This document shows positions 44,159-53,797 of a stretch of 64,000 bases of DNA, one piece after another. Below the pieces are notes generated by a model. The model worked only from the letters and a program-made list of their open reading frames with translations, was not told the DNA's origin and searched no databases. Position numbers and translations under genes: made by a program. How positions within the stretch are numbered: position 1 is the stretch's first letter; the number at the start of each line of letters is the position of its first letter. The stretch comes from CAYNVQ01 sp964400735 (GTDB lineage Bacteria > Acidobacteriota > Aminicenantia > Aminicenantales > Aminicenantaceae), in contig CAYNVQ010000001.1 in NCBI GenBank assembly GCA_964400735.1, positions 248,001 to 312,000 on the forward strand, in the 5' to 3' direction.

Positions 44159-44329
44159 TTTCTCTTCTATCTTGAATCGATTATTTAAAATCTAAATCCT
44201 GGAAGCGGAGGAACAAACCGTTTTTTCTAAGATTGGACGTCCGCATGCGCACATCTATTGTATCGTATATGGACACAGGTGCGGCACAAAGATCACAGCT
44301 TTAGGGAGAATTATCGTCCGATTGCACCA

Positions 44330-44344
44330 TGGCACATTTTTTGC
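44330..44344 (+). promoter_or_regulatory. Sigma-54 (RpoN) promoter
   Basis: TGGCAC (44330-44335), five bases, then TTGC (44341-44344) match the -24/-12 consensus TGGCAC-N5-TTGC exactly. Transcription would begin near 44356, about 53 bases before the permease start. This implies control by an enhancer-binding activator; none is encoded in the window. Confidence 0.75.
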
Positions 44345-44408
44345 CTGAATGAGTTCGAGTTGGCTCGATAAAAGCCATGAGATTCTTTCATGATAATAGG
44401 TGAATGAA

Positions 44409-46790
44409 ATGTTTAAAAATCTAACGGTAATGGCTTTCCGTCATTTAAGGAAGAATAAACTAAATACTTTTATCAATATTTTTGGTCTAGCCACTGGAAT
44501 AGCCTTAAGTATCGTTTCTTTTTTCTATATCCAAAATGAACTGTCATTCGATCGCTTCCATAAGAACATCGACACCATCTACGAAGTAAAGATGGTACTG
44601 GTTCTTCCTATGGGTCGAGCTGTTGCCGATCCCAAACCATCTCTTGCACACGTTCTCGAACGCCAATTTCCGGAAGTCATCAGGGCTGTCCGGCTGGAAA
44701 AAAAGAATTATGTTATCAAGCATGAAAATAAGATTTCCGAGGAGCAAGCCTTGGTTGCGGATCCATCTATTTTTGACATGTTCACCTTCCCTCTGAAATC
44801 AGGCAATGCCTCCGGGGCTTTTGAGGCCCGGCCTTCGGCTGTACTCAACGAATCCTTGGCTCAGAGATATTTCGGGAGTGAAGATCCGGTAGGGAAGGTC
44901 CTTTCCATCAGATTGGGTGATGAATTCAAAGATTTCTTCATCACCGGAGTATTGAAAGAAATCCCCTATACATCCAGCCTTCGTTTCGATTTATTGCTCA
45001 ATATGGAAAATGTCTATGGAGCTTCTTTGACGGACTCCCAAAGAGGACAGGAAATCTCTTGTTTTATCCAACTGGCGAATCGAAATCAATCCAAATCCCT
45101 TCAGGAAAAGTTCAAGAGTACGATCGATATCCCTCTTCAGGATAAGTATTCTAAAGATAGCGGATACATCCTCCAGGCATTTTCCGATTTTCATTTAAAA
45201 AGCGAATTCGGTTCGCATGTTCTTGATCAGGAGAGTTCCATTAACTATTCCGTTATCCTTGTGACGATTTCCTTAATGGTCATGATGATTGCCTGCTTTA
45301 ATTTCGTGAATCTTTCCATCGGGAAAGCTTCTGCGAGAATAAAAGAAATTGGAATTCGCAAGGTCCTCGGAGCCCAAAGAAAACAACTGATCAAACAATT
45401 CTTGTTTGAATCCTTGATGTACAGTTTTTTCTCTTTAGCTGTAGGATTCATGATCGTCGAACTTTCCATGCCAGTTTTCAACAGGTTGGTTCAGAAAAAT
45501 CTCAGAATGGATGTCCTCTCCGATGTTTGGACCATTTTTTTCGTCATCGGATTGGTCTCTCTGATAGGGATTGCGGCCGGAAGTTTTCCTGCGCTTTTCT
45601 TGTCAAAATTTTCCTCTTTTGATCTCTTTCAGAAAAAGATAAAAATGTCTAGAAAAAACACATTCAGCCGATCTCTGATCATTTTTCAATTTGCCATATC
45701 CATTTTTCTGATTGTGTCAACAATCTTTATGAATAAACAAAAAAATTACATGCTCCATTCAAATCTTGGATACAATCCTGATCGGGTTGTGGTGCTGCCT
45801 ATAGAAAATCTCAACACAGACTTCAAATCAAACGCCTCTTTTATTCAAACGCTCAAAAATAAACTTCTCCCTTATAAAATGATCGAAGGAGTCAGCGGGT
45901 CGGTCTATAACCTATTGGAAGGATGGATGGGCACCTATTTCATAAGAGCTGGCGGCGAGCAGAATCTGGTCGTTTATAATTATGTCGATCAGGATTTTAT
46001 TACCACTTTGGGGATGAAGATTATTGCCGGGAGGAATTTCTCAGCAGATCATCCTTCGGACTATGAAGGATCGATCATTATCAATGAGTCGTTTGCTAAA
46101 AAACTCGGGATAGAATCCCCTGTGGGGCATCGTCTCTCCGAATTTTTCGAGACAGATTTTGACCAGGAAATCATTGGCGTTATCGAGGACTTCCACTCCC
46201 AGTCCTTGCATGCTCCTATCTATCCTGCTTTTATGGGAATGTCTGGCATGGATCTTGACTATGTTTTTATAAAAATCAAAGCTGGAAGAATCCGTGACGC
46301 CATCGACAGCATAAAAAAAGAATTCGAAGCCCTTACTCCCCAGATCCCCTTCGACTATTCCTTCCTGGATGAAGAGGTAGCCCGGCAATACGAGAGGGAG
46401 GAACACTGGATTCAGATGGTGGAATACGCCTCTTTATTTGCTATTATAATAGCCTGTTCTGGATTGATGGGACTTACACTCCAGGTCATTTTCCTTCGGA
46501 CAAAAGAAATAGGAATCCGTAAAGTTCTAGGTGCGTCCGCTCATCATATTCTTGTTCTCATCAATCGGGAATTTTTCTGGCTTATCCTTGCAGCAAACAT
46601 TATCGCTTGGCCGGCTGCTTATCTAGTCCTAACATTGATACTGAGAAACTATTCATTCCGGATTTCCTTAACGCCGTGGATTTTTCTTTTTTCAGGCCTG
46701 ATCGCTTTACTTATGGCTGCATTCACGGTCAGCATTCATGCTTTGCAGGCAGCTCGAACCAACCCTTCCGAAACCCTGAAATACGAATAA
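44409..46790 (+). CDS. FtsX/MacB-like ABC transporter permease
   Basis: The 793-residue protein lacks the prefix domain of the other two permeases here. It has two FtsX-like units. The first starts FKNLTVMAFRHLRKNKLNTF and has the RIKEIGIRKVLGAQRKQL motif. The second has LRTKEIGIRKVLGASAHHIL near the end, each with extracytoplasmic MacB-type domains containing VGKVLSIRLGDEF-like parts. The start is ATG 44409 with AGGTGA upstream; the frame is open from GTG 44400. A sigma-54 promoter drives it. No ATPase or membrane-fusion partner is adjacent. The domain layout suggests an efflux or envelope-stress transporter rather than uptake. Confidence 0.88.
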   Translation: MFKNLTVMAFRHLRKNKLNTFINIFGLATGIALSIVSFFYIQNELSFDRFHKNIDTIYEVKMVLVLPMGRAVADPKPSLAHVLERQFPEVIRAVRLEKKNYVIKHENKISEEQALVADPSIFDMFTFPLKSGNASGAFEARPSAVLNESLAQRYFGSEDPVGKVLSIRLGDEFKDFFITGVLKEIPYTSSLRFDLLLNMENVYGASLTDSQRGQEISCFIQLANRNQSKSLQEKFKSTIDIPLQDKYSKDSGYILQAFSDFHLKSEFGSHVLDQESSINYSVILVTISLMVMMIACFNFVNLSIGKASARIKEIGIRKVLGAQRKQLIKQFLFESLMYSFFSLAVGFMIVELSMPVFNRLVQKNLRMDVLSDVWTIFFVIGLVSLIGIAAGSFPALFLSKFSSFDLFQKKIKMSRKNTFSRSLIIFQFAISIFLIVSTIFMNKQKNYMLHSNLGYNPDRVVVLPIENLNTDFKSNASFIQTLKNKLLPYKMIEGVSGSVYNLLEGWMGTYFIRAGGEQNLVVYNYVDQDFITTLGMKIIAGRNFSADHPSDYEGSIIINESFAKKLGIESPVGHRLSEFFETDFDQEIIGVIEDFHSQSLHAPIYPAFMGMSGMDLDYVFIKIKAGRIRDAIDSIKKEFEALTPQIPFDYSFLDEEVARQYEREEHWIQMVEYASLFAIIIACSGLMGLTLQVIFLRTKEIGIRKVLGASAHHILVLINREFFWLILAANIIAWPAAYLVLTLILRNYSFRISLTPWIFLFSGLIALLMAAFTVSIHALQAARTNPSETLKYE

Positions 46791-47211
46791 CACCAAGGCC
46801 GTTTTCATTCGAGAATTTATGTGTGTGTAGTTGTTTTTACAGCAAGGTAAGCTCGTGAAATGCTTCTTGCAATCGGTCGAGCAGATAAGATGAAATATCC
46901 ACATTTCTTAAGGAATTCGATCAAGACGAAGACTGACGTGTGAAAGGGAAGGGCCATAAATATCGTTCGTGTCAAGGTTAGAATTAGAGAATCCAACCCC
47001 TTTCCTTTTCCTTGGAACACAGCCGATGACTACATGCCAATAGATGTCGCTAGGTAATAAATGCAAACCATATGCAGGAGGTGAACCAAATCGGCACGTA
47101 TTCGTTCAACTCCCTCTACCATGGAAAGCTTGGCGATGGAGGGGGCCAGGATAAAGGCAGCCTTGCCTATCGCCAGCTCTATGAATAAACCTATATATCT
47201 CTAACGGTCCT
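46791..47211. other. Gene-poor interval
   Basis: This 421-base stretch between the permease and the minus-strand hydrolase holds no gene I can support. A 38-codon frame from ATG 47072 to 47188 (MQEVNQIGTYSF, then LGDGGGQDKGSLAYRQLYE) overlaps a ribosome-site-like AGGAGG but has no known relative. A 67-codon minus-strand frame (46817-47020) has no family pattern. It may be a decayed gene or a spacer; no terminator is clear. Confidence 0.4.
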
Positions 47212-48498
47212 CTAATCCTTTAAAAACTTGACGATTATACTATCCACAAGGTCTGATTGTACGACGGTTAAATCATGACCGGCAGCAGGTATTAGATCCG
47301 TCGTGATTTCAGGGGCTACATTGTTTAAGCGTGCTATGGCGTCATGGGCTGAATAGATCTTCTCGTTTTCTCCGACTACGAAAAGTGTTGGCACCTTGAG
47401 GTTTTGCCATTCGCTATCCGTCAAGACGGTCGGGCTAACCAGCATCTTCGGCTTGAAGCATCGCGCGCCCAGATAAATGCTCTCTTCCCAGTCCTCCATC
47501 CATAATCGGACGGCCTCATCTTTTTGGGACCAATCGACCATGATCCAGTTCATCATCACCTTGGTAAAGTGACGGTGAGGAATCAAGACGATGATCGAGT
47601 GTTTCAGGAAACCCCAGCTTAAGGGCAATACCGTGGAAGCCGGTGCCAGCATCACGATTTTGTTCAGTCTTTCAGGATGGTGAAGGGCATACTGGCTGGT
47701 CAGCCAGCCTCCATAAGACAACCCCATTAGGTTGATATCATCCCCGAGATTTAGGGCCGTGAATAACTCGTCCATCCAGCTGACAAAATCCTCCGGAACC
47801 TTGAATACTCGGGTGAATATACTCCGCCCGAAATCATAGTTATTATCGACCGCATAGGTGCGGAAATCCCGGGATAAGTCCTGTATATTGGGCATCCACA
47901 TCAGGGAATTGGCGCTGGCTCCGGGAAGAAGTACCAGAGGAGGAGCATCGGCTGGACCGCTTAGACGCACAAGAGTTTGGCCGTAAGATGTTTCGACCAT
48001 CCTGGTTTCTGATTCGACCGGCCATTCCTTTGCTTTCGCATCATAAAATTCGAGGTAGAGTTTTCGCGCTTCCTCGGAGCGGAAAGGATGATAAGGCGTC
48101 ATCTCTATAAGGGCATAATCGGCTATCACGAGGGGCAAGGCCACATTTGCCACAAGGAAAACCAAGGTTAAAAAGATGTAAAAAAAGGATTTATTGAATT
48201 TTTTTAAGGAGTAATTCTGGCCTAACGCACGTGATTTCATGAATGCCTGGACGACAGAATATATTTTGAGAAGAATAAAAAATCCCAAGATTACAAACCA
48301 CAGCAATAGCTCCCGGTGGCTTTTGAAAACAGCGAAGGCAAACAGACAGAAAAAGACTAAAAGGATGGTTTTTAAAACCAATCCTTTTAAAAGTTCCCCA
48401 TTATAAACCTGCCCCAGTCCGGTTGAAACCAAGCTAAGTAAAGCTGCCCTGGCCGGTTTTCTTGTTTTCAGCAGGGATTTTGCCTTTTTTTGATCCAT
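47212..48498 (-). CDS. Membrane-anchored alpha/beta hydrolase, fusion with a small membrane domain
   Basis: The 428-residue product starts at ATG 48498 with GGAGGGAGG directly upstream; the frame runs further to 48528 without a ribosome site. Its first 140 residues form a membrane module. This module begins KPARAALLSLVSTGLGQVYN, a pattern found in separate small membrane proteins, and has three to four helices. After a linker there is an alpha/beta-hydrolase domain: LLPGASANSLMWMPN, nucleophile elbow MGLSYGGW and His in IPAAGHDLTVV. The acid after strand 7 reads FVVGENEKIYS, so Glu or Asn sits where Asp is usual. The active site faces one side of the membrane; the substrate is unknown. Confidence 0.82.
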   Translation of the reverse strand: MDQKKAKSLLKTRKPARAALLSLVSTGLGQVYNGELLKGLVLKTILLVFFCLFAFAVFKSHRELLLWFVILGFFILLKIYSVVQAFMKSRALGQNYSLKKFNKSFFYIFLTLVFLVANVALPLVIADYALIEMTPYHPFRSEEARKLYLEFYDAKAKEWPVESETRMVETSYGQTLVRLSGPADAPPLVLLPGASANSLMWMPNIQDLSRDFRTYAVDNNYDFGRSIFTRVFKVPEDFVSWMDELFTALNLGDDINLMGLSYGGWLTSQYALHHPERLNKIVMLAPASTVLPLSWGFLKHSIIVLIPHRHFTKVMMNWIMVDWSQKDEAVRLWMEDWEESIYLGARCFKPKMLVSPTVLTDSEWQNLKVPTLFVVGENEKIYSAHDAIARLNNVAPEITTDLIPAAGHDLTVVQSDLVDSIIVKFLKD

Positions 48499-48725
48499 CC
48501 TCCCTCCAAACCCGACGATTTGATCCATTCTATTCTTTTTTTTGGCAAAGACTTTAGCTAGAATGTCATATTTTTATAGTCTCGAAAAACTCGACCATCT
48601 CTAAAGTTTTTATTTATCATGCAAAGAAATTTGCCTTTAAATTATAGGTTGAAATTAATACCCAATTCAAGATATTAATGGTATAAATGCCGTATCGCAT
48701 CCAATCCCATCCAAGGAGGACATGA

Positions 48726-51317
48726 ATGAGACAAAATCCAAAGTTTTCCCGCCCATTAGCCATTCCTTTCCTTGCTGTCTTTTTACTGGCGTTCCTGACA
48801 CAAACAGCCTGGGTCCAAGATAAACTCACCTCTCCTGAAGAGTTTTTCGGGTTCAAGCTGGGCAGCGATAGAAAAATGGCCCGCTGGGATAAAATCGTCG
48901 ACTACTACAGGCTATTGGAGAATGAAAGCGGAAAGATCAAAGTAGTCGACATGGGGCCATCCACTATGGGCAATCCCTTTCTTCTGGCCATCATTTCTTC
49001 CGAGGAAAATCTATCGAATCTCGACAGACTCCAGAAAGTAAATGCCCAGATTAGTGACCCCAGAGGGTTAGCCGAGGCCGAAATTCGCGAGCTTATCAAG
49101 GAGGGCAAGGCGGTCATGTGCCAGTCCATGAGCCTACACGCTACCGAGATCGGCGGCACCCAAATGGCTCCCGAACTGACCTATGATCTCCTCTGCAGGG
49201 AGGACAAGGAGACACAGCGAATTTTGGATAATGTGCTTTTTTTCTTGATTCCCAGTTTCAATCCCGATGGCCAGATAATGGTCACCGACTGGTACAACAA
49301 AACCTTGGGCACAGAATACGAGGGTTCAGGCCTTCCCTGGCTCTACCACAAGTATGTCGGCCACGATAACAACAGGGATGGCGATTTCCTCAATATGATC
49401 GAGTCGGTGTATGCAGCCAAGATCATGTACAGGGATTGGGTTCCTCAGGCCTACATCGATCATCATCACATGGGAAGCTATGGAGCCAGATTCTACGTTC
49501 CGCCTTATTGTGAACCTATACGCCCTTATGCCGACCCCCTTATCTGGAGGGAGATGAGCTGGTACGGCGCCCATATTGCTTATAAATTGGAAGAAAATGG
49601 AAAAACCGGCATCCTCAATGTTGCCCAGTTCCCCGGTTGGGGGCATTTTGGATGGCACTGGATCACGCCTTTCCACAATATTGCTGGTATGCTCACCGAG
49701 TCGGCCAGCGCCAGTTTGGCGACCCCCCTCTACATCCATCCCGAGCAGCTTGAAGGAGGATCCCGGCAATTTCCTGAATACGAAGCCCAGACCACCTTTC
49801 CTCATCCCTGGCCAGGGGGCTGGTGGAGGCTGCGCGATATCGTCGAACAGCAAAAGATCTGCGCCTGGGCTCTTCTGGATCTTGCGGCCCGGAATAAGGA
49901 GACTGTTCTCTGGAATGCCTACCTGAAAGCCAAGAGGCAGACCGATCGTGGTGCTCAAGGTAAACCCAAGGTCTATGCTATCCCTATTGACCAGCATGAC
50001 CCCCTAACCGTGATCAAAATGATCGATACGCTTCTTCTCTCCGGTGTCGAAATCCAGCAGGCCAACAAGGATTTCACCGTCGGCAACGCATTTTATCCAA
50101 AAGGCTCCTTTGTCATATCTTTGGCCCAACCCAAGATGGGCCTGATCAGAAATTTGCTCGGTCAAACATCCTATCCCGATAACTACTGGACACGGGATAA
50201 CGAAGGCAATCCGCTCCGCCCATATGATCTGGCAACCCATAATATGAACGAGTTTATGGGAGTCCGGGTCGATCCGATCGATCAACATATCAATGGAGAT
50301 TTTCAAATCCTTCAAGACCACATTTCAGTGAGAGGGGAAGTCGAGACGGGTGGAGTGGGCTACGTGCTGGATGGCCGTCTGAACGCCAGCTTCAAGGCCG
50401 TGAATCTAGTCCTTGAGAAGGGCATAGAGGTGAAGAGAGTCGACAAGCCAACGTCTTCCCTGTATCCAGGAGATTTCATCGTTTCTGGGGGCTCAGAAGA
50501 TGTCTTAAAGGAAATTGCCGAACAAACCGGTGTCGATTTCAAAGCCCTGAAGGATGAAATCACCGATGGAATCCACGAGGTGAAAAAACCCCATGTCGGT
50601 ATGTACCAACGCTACTATGGAGGGAACATGGATGAAGGATGGACCCGCTTTCTCCTTGAGATGTTCGCCTTTCCCTATAGTTCTCTTATGGATGCAGAGA
50701 TCAAAAAAGGGAACCTCAACGGAAAGTACGACACAATCATATTGCCGGCCGATTCGTCGGAAATAATCATGGGAGAGATTCCGGCTAGATATCGCCGGTA
50801 TATATCTGCGGTTCCTCCTGAATACAGAAGCGGTATCGGCAACGAAGGTCTCGAGTCACTCAGGGATTTCGTGGAAAAAGGAGGTACGCTGGTCGTACTC
50901 GGCGAGGCATGTGGGTTCGCCATCGATAAATTGGGCCTTAGCGTTCGGAACATCGTGGGAAACCTTCCCTCCAAGGAATTTTTCTGTCCTGGCTCGACGC
51001 TCAAAGTGGATTTCGATAACAGCCATCCTCTGGCCTATGGCATGCCAGAGGAGGGATTGGTCGTATTTTACGCCAGTCAGGCCTTCGACATCATTCCAAA
51101 TCAAAACAACGAAAAGTACGAGACCGTTGTCCGCTATCAAAAAAGGGATCTCCTGCGAAGCGGCTGGCTTATCGGAGAAGAGCATTTATCCAACAAACCG
51201 GCTATGATTAATGTCAAAAAAGGCAAAGGCCAGGTGGTCCTCATTGGATTCCGGCCCCAGAACCGCTGCCAGACGCATGGCACATTTAAGCTGCTTTTCA
51301 ATGCTCTGATGCGCTGA
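48726..51317 (+). CDS. Exported M14-family zinc peptidase with C-terminal GATase-like domain
   Basis: The 863-residue protein has a signal peptide (AIPFLAVFLLAFLTQTAW). The M14 domain (about 40-400) carries the zinc motif SLHATEIGGTQ, PSFNPDGQIM, the third ligand in YIDHHHMGSYGARFYVPP and the catalytic Glu in GMLTESASASLATPL. The remaining part has beta domains and, near 760-800, a class I glutamine-amidotransferase-like fold (LVVLGEACGFAIDKLG) probably used for binding. Several large exported M14 proteins share this plan. AAGGAGGACATGA precedes the ATG at 48726; a second ATG at 48722 is out of frame. It is likely involved in peptide breakdown outside the cytoplasm. Confidence 0.88.
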   Translation: MRQNPKFSRPLAIPFLAVFLLAFLTQTAWVQDKLTSPEEFFGFKLGSDRKMARWDKIVDYYRLLENESGKIKVVDMGPSTMGNPFLLAIISSEENLSNLDRLQKVNAQISDPRGLAEAEIRELIKEGKAVMCQSMSLHATEIGGTQMAPELTYDLLCREDKETQRILDNVLFFLIPSFNPDGQIMVTDWYNKTLGTEYEGSGLPWLYHKYVGHDNNRDGDFLNMIESVYAAKIMYRDWVPQAYIDHHHMGSYGARFYVPPYCEPIRPYADPLIWREMSWYGAHIAYKLEENGKTGILNVAQFPGWGHFGWHWITPFHNIAGMLTESASASLATPLYIHPEQLEGGSRQFPEYEAQTTFPHPWPGGWWRLRDIVEQQKICAWALLDLAARNKETVLWNAYLKAKRQTDRGAQGKPKVYAIPIDQHDPLTVIKMIDTLLLSGVEIQQANKDFTVGNAFYPKGSFVISLAQPKMGLIRNLLGQTSYPDNYWTRDNEGNPLRPYDLATHNMNEFMGVRVDPIDQHINGDFQILQDHISVRGEVETGGVGYVLDGRLNASFKAVNLVLEKGIEVKRVDKPTSSLYPGDFIVSGGSEDVLKEIAEQTGVDFKALKDEITDGIHEVKKPHVGMYQRYYGGNMDEGWTRFLLEMFAFPYSSLMDAEIKKGNLNGKYDTIILPADSSEIIMGEIPARYRRYISAVPPEYRSGIGNEGLESLRDFVEKGGTLVVLGEACGFAIDKLGLSVRNIVGNLPSKEFFCPGSTLKVDFDNSHPLAYGMPEEGLVVFYASQAFDIIPNQNNEKYETVVRYQKRDLLRSGWLIGEEHLSNKPAMINVKKGKGQVVLIGFRPQNRCQTHGTFKLLFNALMR

Positions 51318-51450
51318 GTTCAAGACACATCGAATGAACTCATTTGAGTTGAGGATGTACATATTTAACCTATCGATATCTCTATATTCGCCATATAAAC
51401 TTAATTGTTGAAGTCAATTTTCAATATTCGAGACTAAGATCGGGTAACGA

Positions 51451-52317
51451 TTGAACATTCATTCAAATCCGCTCTCTCGCCTAATTTTGATTAGCGTTTT
51501 AATTCCGGTTGTTTTGCTGGCTCCGTTTCAAACCACAATGGAAAAAAGAAAAGTTAGGGTGGCCATGTGTCAGATATTCAGTTTGGATGGAGACCGTTCC
51601 GGCAATTTGGTCCGGATTGAAAATGCTCTCTTCGAAGCGAAGCAGGTCAAAGCGGATATCGCCTGTTTCCCGGAGACCGCTCTTTTAGGGTGGGTGAATC
51701 CAGAAGCCCATGAAAGGGCTTTTTCCATTCCGGGGGAGGATTCGGAAATTCTTTGTAAATTGGCTGAAAAATACGGTATATGCCTCTGTATAGGTCTTGC
51801 CGAGAAGAATGACGACAGATTGTATGATTCGGTCATTCTGATAGATGATGCGGGAAGAATCCTGCTCAAACACAGAAAAATCAACATACTGGCCGATTTG
51901 ATGACGCCTCCGTATACACCGGGCAAAGATATCGGTTGCGTCGATACAAAATTCGGCAGAATTGGCCTGCTGATTTGTGCCGATACCTTTAAAAAAGATA
52001 TCCTGGAGCAGATGGCGGAATCGAAGCCCGATCTGGTTCTGATTCCTTACGGTTGGGCAGCCAAAGAAGAACAATGGCCCGAGCACGGACAGGAACTACG
52101 AAAAACGGTTTCCAAAGCTGCACGGACTATCGGAGCACCGGTCATAGGCGTGGATCTTGTGGGCGAGATCACTCATGGTCCCTGGACCGGCATGACTTAT
52201 GGTGGACAGAGTGTAGCGGCTGATGCCAGAGGTGAAATAATCGCGTCAGGTAAGGACAGGGATAGAGATGTCAAAATCGTTGAAATTTTTATTGAGAAAA
52301 ATAAAACATATCCGTGA
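51451..52317 (+). CDS. Carbon-nitrogen hydrolase (nitrilase fold) with N-terminal membrane anchor
   Basis: The 288-residue protein has an N-terminal hydrophobic stretch (LILISVLIPVVLLAPF). A complete nitrilase-fold domain follows: catalytic Glu in CFPETALLG, Lys in LLKHRKIN and Cys in LLICADTFKKD. Members hydrolyse amides or nitriles. The start is TTG 51451; the next Met (51538) would remove the anchor but has no ribosome site. Export is therefore likely but depends on the start. It lies between an exported M14 peptidase and a Tat-exported aminotransferase, which supports an extracytoplasmic role in nitrogen compound processing. Confidence 0.8.
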   Translation: MNIHSNPLSRLILISVLIPVVLLAPFQTTMEKRKVRVAMCQIFSLDGDRSGNLVRIENALFEAKQVKADIACFPETALLGWVNPEAHERAFSIPGEDSEILCKLAEKYGICLCIGLAEKNDDRLYDSVILIDDAGRILLKHRKINILADLMTPPYTPGKDIGCVDTKFGRIGLLICADTFKKDILEQMAESKPDLVLIPYGWAAKEEQWPEHGQELRKTVSKAARTIGAPVIGVDLVGEITHGPWTGMTYGGQSVAADARGEIIASGKDRDRDVKIVEIFIEKNKTYP

Positions 52318-52434
52318 TGGATATCCTTGAGAAAAGATCTTATGGCGGGAAATATAGATATGAATAATCCAGGGAATTTTGATTTTTGAGGTGATCTTTT
52401 CATTTATGAAAATCCGTGAAAAAGGAGGGGAGAG

Positions 52435-53766
52435 ATGGGCCGAGAATCCATCAGACATTTTACTGAACTCGAAAAGAGTGTCAGCCGAAGGGATATCCTC
52501 AAAGGAATGGTCCGTGGCGCCGCCGCTGGGGCTCTTTTTCCTTACTCAACTTTTAGCCAGAAAATTCAGCTAACCGATTCCTTGAAGGAGAGCGTCGCCA
52601 GATTAGGGGAGAGAGACGTAGGAGATGAAAAGTTCTGGAGTGCAGTCAAACAGCAATTTACCATAAAAGAAGGGCTGATTATGCTCAATGCAGCCAATCT
52701 CTGCCCGTCTCCTTTGAGTGTCCAGAAAAGCCTGTTCGAGCTGACAAAGGATGTAGACAGCGACCCTTCTTTTACGAATCGAGCGAAATTCGCCGGCATC
52801 AAGGAGGAGGTTCGCAAGGAGATTGCCAAATACATCGGCGCAGACCCTGACGAGGTCGCTTTAGTCAGGAATACGAGTGAGGGGAACAATATTGTCATCA
52901 ATGGTGTTCAACTGGGAAAGGGGGATGAGGTTGTTATCTGGGATCAGAATCATCCGACAGCCAACGTTGCCTGGGATGTCAGGGGCGAACGGTTCGGCTA
53001 CCGTGTGGTCAGGGTCACAACGCCAGAAAATCCCGAAAGTTCCGAAGATTTGATCGGACCGTTCGAACGGGCCTTGAATCCTCGGACCAAGGTTTTAGCC
53101 TTTTCCCATGTCTCCAATGTTTCTGGAGTCAGGCTTCCGGCAGACGAGCTGTGTCGATTGGCTCGCTCCAAGGGGATTTTGACGCTGGTGGACGGGGCAC
53201 AGACTTTCGGGACTTTTCCTCTGTTCCTGCATGAATTGGGATGTGACTTTTATACCGCCAGCTCCCACAAGTGGTTTTGCGGGCCCCGAGAGGTGGGGAT
53301 GTTGTTTGTCCGGAAGGGAAGAGCGGAGTCTCTCTATCCCAGTATCGTGGGTGTAGGATGGGAACAAGCCCGCGAAAGAGGAGCTAGGAAGTTCGAAACG
53401 CTTGGACAACAGGCCGTGGCCAGGATAGCAGCTATGCAGGAAGCGATCAAATTCCACAAAACCATCGGCATACTTCGGATTTCATCTCGGGCCAGGATGC
53501 TAGCCGATGCCGTGCGGGAAAGCTTGAAAAAAAGAATGTCCTCTGTCCAATTTATCACGCCCCTCGAGCACCCAAGAAGCTGGGGAGTCATTGTCTTTCA
53601 TACTCCCGGATTGGATATTTCACGCGCTTTGGAAACGCTCTATCTGGATCACAATGTCGGATGTGCGGTTATGGGAGGCAATATCCGCTTTTCTCCACAT
53701 CTCTACAACACCCTCGAAGATATCGAAAAAGCTGCCCATGCTGTAGCTCAGATCTTTCGGCACTGA
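52435..53766 (+). CDS. Tat-exported class V aminotransferase (isopenicillin N epimerase-like)
   Basis: The 443-residue protein begins with a twin-arginine signal: SRRDILKGMVRGAAAGALFP. The mature part is a PLP fold type I, class V enzyme. It has LNAANLCPSPLSVQKSLF, LVRNTSEGNNIVINGV, WDQNHPTANVAWD, LTLVDGAQTFGTFP and the PLP lysine in YTASSHKWFCGP. The closest well-known names are isopenicillin N epimerase and cysteine-desulfurase-like enzymes, but the substrate is unknown. A Tat signal means it is exported folded, with PLP bound. The ribosome site AAAGGAGGGGAG precedes the ATG at 52435. It ends before a decayed TPR gene. Confidence 0.86.
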   Translation: MGRESIRHFTELEKSVSRRDILKGMVRGAAAGALFPYSTFSQKIQLTDSLKESVARLGERDVGDEKFWSAVKQQFTIKEGLIMLNAANLCPSPLSVQKSLFELTKDVDSDPSFTNRAKFAGIKEEVRKEIAKYIGADPDEVALVRNTSEGNNIVINGVQLGKGDEVVIWDQNHPTANVAWDVRGERFGYRVVRVTTPENPESSEDLIGPFERALNPRTKVLAFSHVSNVSGVRLPADELCRLARSKGILTLVDGAQTFGTFPLFLHELGCDFYTASSHKWFCGPREVGMLFVRKGRAESLYPSIVGVGWEQARERGARKFETLGQQAVARIAAMQEAIKFHKTIGILRISSRARMLADAVRESLKKRMSSVQFITPLEHPRSWGVIVFHTPGLDISRALETLYLDHNVGCAVMGGNIRFSPHLYNTLEDIEKAAHAVAQIFRH

Positions 53767-53797
53767 TACAAGGTCTGAAGGATCTCCCACGAGTTGA

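Noticed and set aside
46817..47020. A 67-codon minus-strand gene
   Set aside because: No ribosome site, no domain pattern and no neighbour context.
51337..51350. Palindrome AACTCATTTGAGTT after the M14 gene
   Set aside because: It is perfect but has no T tract and is too short to call a terminator.
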